From positions 1 to 19,803 of the forward strand of contig CAIYPH010000497.1 of the NCBI GenBank assembly GCA_903928045.1: a DNA stretch of 19,803 bases, given 5' to 3'. This DNA is from an uncultured Rhodospirillales bacterium. Lineage in GTDB: Bacteria; Pseudomonadota; Alphaproteobacteria; Acetobacterales; Acetobacteraceae. Below, one piece after another: positions 9,921-17,693 of the stretch; the first letter of the stretch is position 1, and each line of letters begins with the position of its first letter. The notes beneath the pieces were generated by a model. The model saw only the letters and a list, made by a program, of their open reading frames with translations, did no database searches and was not told where the DNA came from. The translations under genes were made by a program, and so were the position numbers.

Positions 9921-11306
9921 TCACCCCTCCCGCGGCCGCAAATTCAACACCGCGCGCAGCCCCGGTTCATTGTCCTCCAGCGCGAAGCTGCCGCCGTGCA
10001 GCGTCGCCACCGCCTGGACCAGGGCAAGCCCGAGCCCGGACCCCGGCGTGCTGCGCGCCTGCTCGCCACGATAGAAGCGCTCGGTCGCCCGCTCGCGCTC
10101 GGCGGCCGGAATGCCCGCGCCCTGGTCGGCCACCGCGATGCGCACACCGGCCGGCGCCACGGTGGCCGACAGCGTGATGCGCCCCGAGGCCGGCGAGAAT
10201 TTCAGCGCGTTGTCCAGCAGATTGGCCACTGCCTGCTGCACCATGTCGCGGTCGCCGAACATCGGCAGCCGCTCCGGCAGCTCGACGGCGAGGAGCTGGC
10301 CATTCTCGTCCGCGACCGCGCTGTAGAGCTCCTCAAGGTCGCGCAACATCGGCGTCGCGTCGAAGGTCGCGAAGGCGGAGCGGCGCGACCCCGCTTCGAT
10401 CTCGGCGATCCGCAGCAGCGCCTGGAACACCGCGACGATCCCGTCGAGATCGACCACCGCCCGTTCGATCGCGGCATGCAGTTCCTCCGGCGCGCGGGCA
10501 TGCGCCGCGGCGTCCTCCAGCCGGGCGCGGGCGCGGGTGATCGGCGTGCGCAGGTCGTGCGCGATGGCATTGGAGACCTGGCGCACCCCGTCCATCAGCC
10601 GCTCGATGCGCGTCAGCATGTCGTTGATGGTCTCGGCCAGCGCGTCGAACTCGTCGCCCTGGCCGGTCACCTTCACCCGGCGCGACAAATCCCCCATGCC
10701 GATCGCCGCCGCGGTGGCGCCGACATCGGCCAGTGTGGCGCTGAACAGGCCGCGCACCGCCCAGGCGCCGAAACTGCCGAGCGCGATGGCGATCCCGGTC
10801 GCCCAGATCATGGCGTCCTGCATCATATGGCGGAGCTGCGACTTGGCCTCCACGTCGCGGCCGACCAGGAGATGGAACCCGTCCTGCAACTGGTAGCTGC
10901 GCACCAGCACCAGCGTGCTGATACCCGAGCGCAGCATACGCACCTCTTCGCGCGCGGCGTCGAGCAGCAGCGCGCTTGGCCAGGAATCGAGATTGCCGGA
11001 CATCGGGACATAGGCGGAGTCCGCCAGCAGATAGACGGCATCGTCATCCACGTTGGCATCCACCCGCTGGCGGATGATCTCCATCAGCGCCGGCACGCCG
11101 CCCTCGGTGTAGCGCTCGGACAGCGCCTGGGCGTCGCTCTCGATCGCCGTTTCCGTCTGCCGCTCCAGCAGCCCCGCGGTCGACCACCACAGGAAGGCGG
11201 CGAGGGCGGCGGCGCTGATGCCGAACAGCGAGGCATAGATAACGCCGAACCGCACGCCGGCCGAGCGGAACAGCCGCTCGGCGAACCCCGGCGGCGGAGG
11301 TTTCAA
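9921..11306 (-). CDS. Sensor histidine kinase (HAMP, HisKA, HATPase)
   Basis: A 461-residue membrane sensor kinase, partner of the OmpR-type regulator just upstream. Layout: transmembrane helix about 15-40 (GVIYASLFGISAAALAAFLWW), a periplasmic domain, a second transmembrane helix near 165-190, HAMP, then HisKA with H250 in AIAHDLRTPITRAR. The ATPase domain has the N box (LLDNALKFSP), G1 (DQGAGIP) and G2 (GSGLGLALV). I choose the TTG at 11306 as start because it overlaps the regulator's TGA stop (TTGA), giving translational coupling. The longer reading frame upstream lies entirely inside the regulator gene, and no ATG is available. The next candidate, a GTG near residue 17, would remove part of the first helix. 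Signal sensed: unknown, probably envelope damage given the HtrA neighbour. Confidence 0.93.
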   Translation of the reverse strand: MKPPPPGFAERLFRSAGVRFGVIYASLFGISAAALAAFLWWSTAGLLERQTETAIESDAQALSERYTEGGVPALMEIIRQRVDANVDDDAVYLLADSAYVPMSGNLDSWPSALLLDAAREEVRMLRSGISTLVLVRSYQLQDGFHLLVGRDVEAKSQLRHMMQDAMIWATGIAIALGSFGAWAVRGLFSATLADVGATAAAIGMGDLSRRVKVTGQGDEFDALAETINDMLTRIERLMDGVRQVSNAIAHDLRTPITRARARLEDAAAHARAPEELHAAIERAVVDLDGIVAVFQALLRIAEIEAGSRRSAFATFDATPMLRDLEELYSAVADENGQLLAVELPERLPMFGDRDMVQQAVANLLDNALKFSPASGRITLSATVAPAGVRIAVADQGAGIPAAERERATERFYRGEQARSTPGSGLGLALVQAVATLHGGSFALEDNEPGLRAVLNLRPREG

Positions 11307-11986
11307 GGTGCTTCGGGCCTGAGCATGTAGCCGGCGTTGCGCACGGTGTGGATCAGCGCCACCGGGTAGGGCTTGTCCACCTTCTGGCGCAGGCGCGAGA
11401 CGTGCACATCGATCACGTTGGTCTGCGGGTCGAAATGGTAGTCCCACACGCCTTCGAGCAGCATGGTGCGGGTGACCACCTGGCCGGCATGGCGCATGAG
11501 GTATTCCAGCAGGCGGAACTCGCGGGGCTGGAGATCCACCTTTTTGCCGCCGCGCTTCACGCTGCGCGACAGCAGGTCCATCTCAAGGTCGGCGACCACG
11601 AGCTTGGTGGTCGGCCCATCCGTCCGCCCGCGCCTGGTCAGCGCCTCGACGCGGGCGAGCAGCTCGGCGAAGGAGAACGGCTTGGTCATGTAGTCATCGC
11701 CGCCGGCCTTGAGGCCCTTCACCCGCTCATCGACCTGGGCGAGGGCGGAGAGGAACATCACCGGCGTGGTGTTTCCCTGGCTGCGCAGCGTTTCCAGCAG
11801 GCGGAGCCCGTCGACGCCGCCGGGGAGCATACGGTCAAGCACGATGGCGTCGAACGTCTCGCTCGCGGCCATGAACAGCCCGTCCCGCCCGTTGGCGGCG
11901 TGCTCCACCACGTGGCCGGCCTCCTTTAAGCCCTTGACGACGAAGCCGGCGACGTCCTTGTCGTCCTCGACCACCAGGATGCGCAT
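11303..11986 (-). CDS. OmpR/PhoB-family response regulator
   Basis: A 227-residue two-domain transcription regulator. The receiver domain (1-120) has the acidic cluster E7-D8-D9, phosphoacceptor D51 (VLDRMLPGG), the switch residue S80 and K102 (TKPF). The C-terminal winged helix (about 130-225) shows the OmpR pattern LQPREFRLLEYLMRHAGQVVTR and the recognition helix NVIDVHVSRLRQKVD. It is expected to bind tandem direct repeats as a head-to-tail dimer. It starts 3 nt after the stop of the HtrA gene and its TGA overlaps the kinase start, so protease, regulator and kinase form a tightly packed unit. Autoregulation is plausible (see the heptamer repeats at 13111-13130). Confidence 0.96.
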   Translation of the reverse strand: MRILVVEDDKDVAGFVVKGLKEAGHVVEHAANGRDGLFMAASETFDAIVLDRMLPGGVDGLRLLETLRSQGNTTPVMFLSALAQVDERVKGLKAGGDDYMTKPFSFAELLARVEALTRRGRTDGPTTKLVVADLEMDLLSRSVKRGGKKVDLQPREFRLLEYLMRHAGQVVTRTMLLEGVWDYHFDPQTNVIDVHVSRLRQKVDKPYPVALIHTVRNAGYMLRPEAP

Positions 11987-11989
11987 CGC

Positions 11990-13051
11990 TCAGTTCTCCT
12001 CGATTTTGGGGCGCCGCCCCACGGTGACGGGAAGCTCGACGTCCTTGCCCTGGCGGCGCACCACGACGCGGACGGAATTGCCGGGGGGCGTGAGCGCGAT
12101 GCCCTTGATGAGGGCGCGGGCGGTATCGACGGGCTGGCCGTTCATGCTGGTGACGATATCGCCCGGGCGTAGGCCGGACTTCGCCGCCGGCCCGGCGCGA
12201 TCCACCGCGGCGATGCCGACCCCGGCCGGGCCGCGCGGGCTCGCCTGCACATCCTGCACCGAGACGCCGAGCCAGCCGCGATCGATCCGTCCCTTCGCCC
12301 GCAATTCGGCGACGATGCGGCTGACCAGCTCGGCGGGAATGGCGAAGCCGATGCCGACCGAACCGCCGGAGGGCGAGTAGATCGCCGAATTCACGCCCAC
12401 CACCTGGCCATCCGCGTTGAACAGCGGGCCGCCGGAATTGCCGGGGTTGATGGGGGCGTCGATCTGGATGAAGTCATCGAACGGCCCGGCGCCGAGATCG
12501 CGCCCACTCGCCGAGACGATGCCGGCGGTGACCGAGCCGCCGAGGCCGAAGGGGTTGCCGGCGGCGACCACCCAGTCCCCCACCTCCAGCCCCTTGCTGT
12601 CTCCCCAGGTCGCCGCCGGGAGCGGGGCCGGCGCGACCACCTTGATCACCGCGACATCGGTCAACTCGTCGCTGCCGACCAGCTTGGCCGGCAGCTCGGT
12701 GCCGTCCGACAGCACGACCAGGATGGAATCGGCGTTGCCGACCACGTGGTTGTTGGTGACGATGTAGCCGGCGGCATCGATGATGAAGCCCGATCCGGCG
12801 CCGGTCACCTGCTGGCGGCGCTGGCGGAAACGTTCGCGGAACTGGCGCTGCAACTCGGCGGGCAGGCTGGCGAAGGCGTCATTGCCGGAGACGGTCTCGG
12901 TGACGGCGATGTTCACCACCGTCGGCATCACACGCTTGACCAGAGGGGCAAAGCTTTCGGGTCCGGTGCGCGCCCAGGCGGGGGAGGCCAGGGCAGGCGC
13001 GAACGCCAGGGCGGCGGCAACGGCGGAGCGGCGGGTCAGCAGGGTGGTCAT
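11990..13051 (-). CDS. Periplasmic HtrA/Deg serine protease, single PDZ
   Basis: A 353-residue trypsin-like protease that degrades damaged exported proteins. The leader has twin arginines (TRRSAVAAALAFAPALASPAWA, 6-27), suggesting Tat or Sec export and cleavage near A27. The catalytic triad is H102 (TNNHVVG), D132 (TDVAVIKV) and S206 (GNSGGPLF). One PDZ domain occupies about 256-345, so it resembles the shorter DegS-type layout rather than two-PDZ DegP, but without an N-terminal membrane anchor kept for certain. GGAG lies 8 nt before the ATG at 13051. The reading frame remains open upstream into hrpB, but the protein pattern starts here. It is the first gene of the protease-regulator-kinase set. 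Confidence 0.95.
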   Translation of the reverse strand: MTTLLTRRSAVAAALAFAPALASPAWARTGPESFAPLVKRVMPTVVNIAVTETVSGNDAFASLPAELQRQFRERFRQRRQQVTGAGSGFIIDAAGYIVTNNHVVGNADSILVVLSDGTELPAKLVGSDELTDVAVIKVVAPAPLPAATWGDSKGLEVGDWVVAAGNPFGLGGSVTAGIVSASGRDLGAGPFDDFIQIDAPINPGNSGGPLFNADGQVVGVNSAIYSPSGGSVGIGFAIPAELVSRIVAELRAKGRIDRGWLGVSVQDVQASPRGPAGVGIAAVDRAGPAAKSGLRPGDIVTSMNGQPVDTARALIKGIALTPPGNSVRVVVRRQGKDVELPVTVGRRPKIEEN

Positions 13052-13059
13052 GGGTCTTG

Positions 13060-13063
13060 CTCC
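13060..13063 (-). promoter_or_regulatory. Ribosome binding site of the HtrA gene
   Basis: GGAG on the minus strand, 8 nt before the ATG at 13051. It supports this start over a much longer open frame that runs back into hrpB. Confidence 0.6.
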
Positions 13064-13110
13064 GTGGAGTCGGGCGTCTGATTGACGGCGTAGGTGGTCC
13101 TTCTCACCCC

Positions 13111-13130
13111 GCGCAACAAGATTGCGCAAC
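13111..13130 (-). promoter_or_regulatory. Direct heptamer repeat, possible regulator operator
   Basis: GTTGCGC occurs twice on the minus strand, 13 nt start to start, and ends 59 nt before the HtrA start codon. OmpR-family regulators bind direct repeats spaced near one helical turn, and the HtrA operon encodes one. This is only a positional and pattern argument; in GC-rich DNA such a repeat can occur by chance. Confidence 0.3.
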
Positions 13131-13153
13131 CCGCCGAACGCTGGATGGCGGGT
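13129..13153 (-). terminator. Hairpin after hrpB, no T-tract
   Basis: ACCCGCC and GGCGGGT form a 7-bp stem with an 11-nt loop, starting 10 nt after the hrpB stop. There is no following T run, so it would be a weak or Rho-assisted terminator at best. Confidence 0.3.
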
Positions 13154-13163
13154 GAAGTTGTCG

Positions 13164-15587
13164 TCATCTCGGCTTGTGCGGCGAGGCAGTCGCCGGGTCG
13201 TCCGGCCAGTGGTGCTTGGGGTAGCGTCCCCGCATGTCCTTGCGCACGTCCGCCCAGGCGCCGGCCCAGAACCCCGCGAGATCGCCGGTGATCGCCACCG
13301 GGCGGCCGGCCGGCGACAGCAGCGCGAGCCGCAGCTCCACCCGCCCGCCGGCGATCCGCGGGGTGGCGGTGAGGCCGTAGAAATGCTGCGCCCGGGCCTC
13401 CGCCAGCGGGATCGGCTGCGTGTAGTCCACCGAAGCCCGCCCGCCTGGCAGCTCGATATGGGTCGGCAGATCACGATCCAGCCGCGCGGTTTGCTCCCAG
13501 GCGAGCATGGCCCTGAGCGCCGCGTAGAGGTCGAGCTTCTCCACCTCGGCGAGGCGGGAGGCGCCATGCAGCGCGGTGGCGAGCCAGGCGCGATCGGCGG
13601 CCAGCGCCGCATCGGCCAAATCGGGCACCGTGTCGTCGAAGCGGCGCAGCAGCACGGCGCGGGCCTGGAACTGCCGGGCGGCGTCCGTCCACGGCAGCCG
13701 CGCCATATCGAGCGCGGCGGCCAAAGCCGCGGCAGTCTCGGCGGGATCGGCCGCCTCGGTGCGATCCTCCAGGATCAGCGCGCCAAGCCGGCGGCGGCGG
13801 CGGGCCAGCACCGAGCCGGTGACCGGATCGAGCCCGCTCTCCACCACCTCGGTCACCCGTGCCGCCAGCGTCGCCGGCAGATTCCCGGGGTCGAGCGGTG
13901 CGGCGAGGCGAATGCGGGCCCCCGCCTTCACCTCCAGCGCCGCCACCACCAGCAGCTTGGCGCGCGACAGCGGGTCGGCCAGCGGCACCCGTGCGCCCCC
14001 ACCGCCGGAGAGGCGGAAACTCCCGGGCTCGCCGCGCCTCTGTGCCAACCGGTCCGGAAACCCCGAGGCCAGCAGCCGCCCGGCATCGGCATCGCCATTC
14101 CCCGCCGACACGCCGAGCCGGCGGCGATACTGGCCGGCGGCCTGGCGAATGCGCGAGACGGCGCCACGATCCGCCCCCATGCCATCCGCCAGCGCCTGCA
14201 CCCGCAAGCCGATATCGCACGGCGCATCCGCCGCCCGCAGCGGGTCCCGCTCCTCCAGGATCGCCGCGAGATCGCACGCCAGCGACCCCTCCTCCTCGCT
14301 CTCGGCGGCCAGCATCATCGCGGCGAGACGGGGATGCGCGCCGAGCCGCGCCATGCGGCGCCCGAGATCGGTGATCCGCCCCTCCCCATCGAGCCCGCCA
14401 AGATCGCGCAGCAAAGCCGAGCCCGCGGCCAGCGCGCCCTGGGGCGGCGGGTCGGGGAAGGGCAGATCGGCCGGCGCCTCCCCCCAGGAAGCGCAATCCA
14501 GGCACAGGCCGGAGAGCTCGGCCTCCAGAATTTCCGGCCGATCGAAGGCGGGCAGCCCGCGATGCAGCGCCGTGGTCCACAGCCGTATCGCCACCCCCGG
14601 CGCCTCGCGTCCGGCGCGCCCGGCCCGCTGATCGGCGGCGGCCCGGCTGATCCGCAGCGTCGCCAGCCGGGTCAGCCCCGTCGCGGCATCCAGTCGCGGC
14701 GCCCGCCGATAACCACCGTCGATCACGATCCGCACCCCCGGCACGGTCAGCGAGGTCTCCGCGATCGAGGTCGCCAGCACCACGCGCCGCCCATCGGCCG
14801 GGCGCAGGGCCCGATCCTGCTCCGCGATCGGCAAATCCCCATGCAGCGGCAGCACCAGCGCCCCGCACCCCGCCAACGCCTGCTCGGTGCGGCGGATTTC
14901 CCCCATGCCCGGCAGAAACGCCAGGATATCGCCGCGATGCGCGGCCAAAGCGGCCCGAATGGCCCGCGCCATCGCCTCCGGCAAATCCCTGACATCGGCG
15001 ATATCCCGCCCGGCATGCGAGACCTCCACCGGGTGCATCCGCCCGTCGCTCTCGATCACCTCCGCCTCCAGCAGCGGTGACAGCCTGGCGCCATCCGCGG
15101 TGGCCGACATTGCGAGCAGCCGCAGCTCCGGCCGCAGCGTGCGCTGCAAATCCCGGCAGAACGCCATGGCGAGATCGGCCTCCAGCGCCCGCTCATGCAC
15201 CTCATCGAGGATCACCAGCGCCACCCCCTCCAACCCCGGATCGGACTGCAGCCGCCGCACCAGCAGCCCCTCGGTGATCACCTCGATCCGCGTCGCCGCC
15301 GAAACCGCGCTGTCGAGCCGGGTGCGATACCCCACCGTCCCGCCCACCTTCTCGCCGATCAACGCCGACATGCGGGTGGCCGCCGCCCGGGCAGCGAGCC
15401 GCCGCGGCTCCAGCATCACGATCCGCCCAGTGCCCACCCATGGCTCATGCAGCAGCGCCAGTGGCACCAGCGTGGTTTTCCCCGCGCCGGGCGGGGCGAC
15501 CAGCACGGCGTTGCGCCCAGCGGCCATGGTCCCACGCAATGCCGGCAGCGAGGCCGCGACCGGTAAATCCTGTGTAACGTCATCCAT
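13164..15587 (-). CDS. hrpB: ATP-dependent helicase HrpB (DEAH/DExH box)
   Basis: An 807-residue superfamily 2 RNA helicase-like protein whose cellular role is poorly known in the family. Walker A is APPGAGKTT (31-39), followed by motif Ia (MLEPRRLAARAAA). Motif II is DEVH at 128-131, motif III is SATAD near 160, and motif VI is QRAGRAGREAPG near 325. The C-terminal HrpB-specific region ends with the expected RYPKHHWPDDP. Length is usual for the family (about 800-850). ATG at 15587 has a poor ribosome site. It is divergent from the DsbD-like gene across 69 nt, and 112 nt separate its stop from the HtrA gene. A possible independent promoter lies in the divergent gap. Confidence 0.97.
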   Translation of the reverse strand: MDDVTQDLPVAASLPALRGTMAAGRNAVLVAPPGAGKTTLVPLALLHEPWVGTGRIVMLEPRRLAARAAATRMSALIGEKVGGTVGYRTRLDSAVSAATRIEVITEGLLVRRLQSDPGLEGVALVILDEVHERALEADLAMAFCRDLQRTLRPELRLLAMSATADGARLSPLLEAEVIESDGRMHPVEVSHAGRDIADVRDLPEAMARAIRAALAAHRGDILAFLPGMGEIRRTEQALAGCGALVLPLHGDLPIAEQDRALRPADGRRVVLATSIAETSLTVPGVRIVIDGGYRRAPRLDAATGLTRLATLRISRAAADQRAGRAGREAPGVAIRLWTTALHRGLPAFDRPEILEAELSGLCLDCASWGEAPADLPFPDPPPQGALAAGSALLRDLGGLDGEGRITDLGRRMARLGAHPRLAAMMLAAESEEEGSLACDLAAILEERDPLRAADAPCDIGLRVQALADGMGADRGAVSRIRQAAGQYRRRLGVSAGNGDADAGRLLASGFPDRLAQRRGEPGSFRLSGGGGARVPLADPLSRAKLLVVAALEVKAGARIRLAAPLDPGNLPATLAARVTEVVESGLDPVTGSVLARRRRRLGALILEDRTEAADPAETAAALAAALDMARLPWTDAARQFQARAVLLRRFDDTVPDLADAALAADRAWLATALHGASRLAEVEKLDLYAALRAMLAWEQTARLDRDLPTHIELPGGRASVDYTQPIPLAEARAQHFYGLTATPRIAGGRVELRLALLSPAGRPVAITGDLAGFWAGAWADVRKDMRGRYPKHHWPDDPATASPHKPR

Positions 15588-15656
15588 GGCTGCGGAGTAT
15601 CACTCTTGACGCTGTCATTCGACCCGGCGGCGGCGACACCTTATATGTAGGCCGTC
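15588..15656. promoter_or_regulatory. Divergent promoter region, hrpB / dsbD-like
   Basis: The 69-nt gap must serve both genes. An AT-rich box TTATATGTAG (15641-15650) is the only clear AT pocket. On the plus strand it could be a -10 that starts transcription a few nt before the ATG at 15657, giving an almost leaderless mRNA. On the minus strand its complement reads CATATAAGG, some 50 nt before hrpB. TTGACG at 15606-15611 looks like a -35 but is 30 nt from the box, so no convincing pair exists. Confidence 0.3.
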
Positions 15657-17648
15657 ATGCGCATCCTGCTGCTGCTCCTCGCCTTGCTGCTCGCCCACGG
15701 CGCCCTGGCCGCCGAATCGGCCGCCGTGACCAGCCCCCGCGCCACCGCCACCCTGATCTCGGACACCGATGCGGTCGCCCCAGGCCAGCCCTACCGCGTG
15801 GCACTCCGCCTCCGCATGGCGCCGGGCTGGCACACCTATTGGCGCAACCCCGGCGACGCCGGCGTCGCCCCCGAACTGTCCTTCACCCTACCCAATGGCG
15901 TCACTGCCGGCCCGATCGCCTGGCCGACCCCGGCCCGTCAGCCGGAGGACACGCTGATGACCTTCGGCTACCAGGGCGAGCTGGTCCTCCCGGTCACGCT
16001 CTCCGGCGGCCCCGGCCCGGTGGAACTGGCCGCGACCTGGCTGGTCTGCGAGAAAATCTGCGTGCCCGAGGAAGGAAATTTCCGCCTCGACCTCCAAGCC
16101 GGCCCGCCACGCCCCAGCCGCGAATCCCCTCTCTTCGCCGCCGTCGATGCGCGCATGCCCCGCCCGGCGCCATGGGCGGGACGGGTTGCGTCGGACGGCA
16201 CGCTCAGCCTCACCGGCGAGGAATTCGGGGCCGTCGAGGAGGCCTTCTTCCTCCCCGAGCAGCCCGAGCTCATCGCCGCCAGCGCGAAGCAGGCGATGAG
16301 CCTCGGCCGCGATGGCATGGCCCTGCGGCTGCAACCGGCCTCCGCCTTCAAGCCCGAATCCCCCCTCGCCGGCGTGCTCCTCCTGCGGGACCGCGGCGGC
16401 GCCGAAACCGCCTTCGCCCTCACCGCCACGCCCGGCCCCATCGCCCCACCGGCCGAGGGGCTGCTGCACATCATCGGTTTCGCGCTGCTCGGCGGGCTGA
16501 TCCTCAATCTGATGCCCTGCGTCTTCCCGGTGCTGGCGATGAAGGCGATGGGCCTCGCCCGCATGTCCGGCCAACCCCGCGCCGCCGCCCGGCTGCATGC
16601 CGCCGCCTATGCCGCCGGCGTGCTGGCCGCCTTCGTTGCCATCGCCTTTCTGCTCCTGGCCCTGCGCCACGCCGGTGCCGCGGTGGGCTGGGGATTCCAG
16701 TTCCAATCCCCCGTTTTCGTCGCCGCGATGGCGCTGCTGCTGTTTGCCATCGGGCTCAACCTTGCCGGCCTTTACGACATGGGCCGCAGCATTGGCGCCG
16801 GCCAGGGTCTCGCGGCGCGGGAAGGCCATGCCGGCAGCTTCTTCGCCGGCATGCTGGCGGTGCTGGTCGCCACCCCCTGCACCGCGCCGTTCATGGGCGT
16901 GGCGCTGACGGCGGGGCTCTCGGGCAGCCCGGCCGAGACGGTCGCGGTGTTCGTCGCCCTCGGGCTCGGCCTTGCGGCGCCCTACGTGCTGCTGGCCCTC
17001 CTGCCCGGCGTTGCCCGCGCTTTGCCGCGCCCCGGACGCTGGATGGACCATCTGCGCCGTATCCTCGCCGTGCCGATGTTCGGCGCTTCGGGCTGGATGC
17101 TGTGGGTGCTGGCGCAGCAGGTCGAACCCGCCGTGCTGCGCGCGGCGGTGGCGATGATGACGCTCGCGGCCATTGGCTTTTGGCAGATCGGGCGTGCCCA
17201 GCGCGGCCTTGGCCGGCGGGCCGGTCTGGCCGCGGCCGGCGTCATCGCCCTCGGCATCGGTGGCTTCCTCGCGACCATGCCGACCGTGCCACCCGCCGAG
17301 ACCTCAGGCCCCGCCGCCTCGGCCTTTTCCGCCGCGCGGCTGGCCGAATTGCGGGCGGCGGGGCGGCCGGTGTTCGTCAACATGACGGCGGCCTGGTGCG
17401 TCTCCTGCATGGTGAACGAACGGGTGGCACTCTCCCGCGACGCGGTGCGCGATGCCATGGCGGCCAAGGGCATCGTCTACCTCAAGGGCGACTGGACCCG
17501 GCAGGACCCGGCGATCAGCGATTTTCTGCGCAGCCATGGCGCGGATGGGGTGCCGCTGTATCTCTTCTACCCCGCCGGCGGCGGCAGGCCGGTGCAACTG
17601 CCGCAGATTCTGACGCCGGGGATCGTGCTCAAGGCGATCGGCGCCTGA
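15657..17648 (+). CDS. DsbD/ScsB-like thiol-disulfide interchange protein
   Basis: A 663-residue inner-membrane reductant carrier that moves electrons from cytoplasmic thioredoxin to periplasmic thiol proteins. A signal peptide (1-19) leads a periplasmic domain whose cysteine pair is C131 and C135 in CEKIC. The membrane core begins near residue 275, with its two active cysteines C288 in LNLMPCVFP and C408 in ATPCTAPFM, within about eight helices. The C-terminal thioredoxin-like domain has W-C581-V-S-C584. The N-terminal domain resembles the ScsB type (WHTYWRNPGDAG) more than E. coli DsbD. Targets might include cytochrome c maturation or copper-related thiol proteins, not decidable here. ATG at 15657 has no obvious ribosome site. 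It ends at two GC hairpins facing a convergent small gene. Confidence 0.93.
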   Translation: MRILLLLLALLLAHGALAAESAAVTSPRATATLISDTDAVAPGQPYRVALRLRMAPGWHTYWRNPGDAGVAPELSFTLPNGVTAGPIAWPTPARQPEDTLMTFGYQGELVLPVTLSGGPGPVELAATWLVCEKICVPEEGNFRLDLQAGPPRPSRESPLFAAVDARMPRPAPWAGRVASDGTLSLTGEEFGAVEEAFFLPEQPELIAASAKQAMSLGRDGMALRLQPASAFKPESPLAGVLLLRDRGGAETAFALTATPGPIAPPAEGLLHIIGFALLGGLILNLMPCVFPVLAMKAMGLARMSGQPRAAARLHAAAYAAGVLAAFVAIAFLLLALRHAGAAVGWGFQFQSPVFVAAMALLLFAIGLNLAGLYDMGRSIGAGQGLAAREGHAGSFFAGMLAVLVATPCTAPFMGVALTAGLSGSPAETVAVFVALGLGLAAPYVLLALLPGVARALPRPGRWMDHLRRILAVPMFGASGWMLWVLAQQVEPAVLRAAVAMMTLAAIGFWQIGRAQRGLGRRAGLAAAGVIALGIGGFLATMPTVPPAETSGPAASAFSAARLAELRAAGRPVFVNMTAAWCVSCMVNERVALSRDAVRDAMAAKGIVYLKGDWTRQDPAISDFLRSHGADGVPLYLFYPAGGGRPVQLPQILTPGIVLKAIGA

Positions 17649-17653
17649 GCGGT

Positions 17654-17693
17654 GGGCGCGCGAAAGCGCCCGCGCATCGCCATCAGGCGATGC
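17654..17693. terminator. Tandem GC hairpins at a convergent gene end
   Basis: The first hairpin is GGGCGC (17654-17659) paired with GCGCCC (17666-17671), with a 6-nt loop. The second is a perfect 8-bp stem, GCATCGCC (17674-17681) with GGCGATGC (17686-17693), and loop ATCA. The stop of the minus-strand gene (TGA, 17685-17683) lies in that loop. They begin 5 nt after the dsbD-like stop. Neither has a T-tract, so termination would be weak or Rho-linked; mRNA end protection is another option. Confidence 0.5.

Noticed and set aside
9903..11330. A 475-codon plus-strand frame opposite the histidine kinase
   Set aside because: Composition is typical of an antisense shadow (Arg/His/Gln-rich) and it has no domain, while the kinase motifs on the other strand are complete.
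11304..11447. Longer histidine kinase with an extra N-terminal 47 residues
   Set aside because: The extra part lies entirely within the regulator gene and has no kinase-like or signal features. The TTG at 11306 fits better.
13052..13612. N-terminal extension of the HtrA protein into hrpB
   Set aside because: The extension is Arg/Pro-rich shadow sequence of hrpB. A leader peptide and ribosome binding site mark the start at 13051.
13122..15080. A 652-codon open frame on the plus strand opposite hrpB
   Set aside because: It is Arg/Pro/Gln/His-rich with no motifs, fully opposite a clear HrpB coding region. It is explained by GC-rich third positions.
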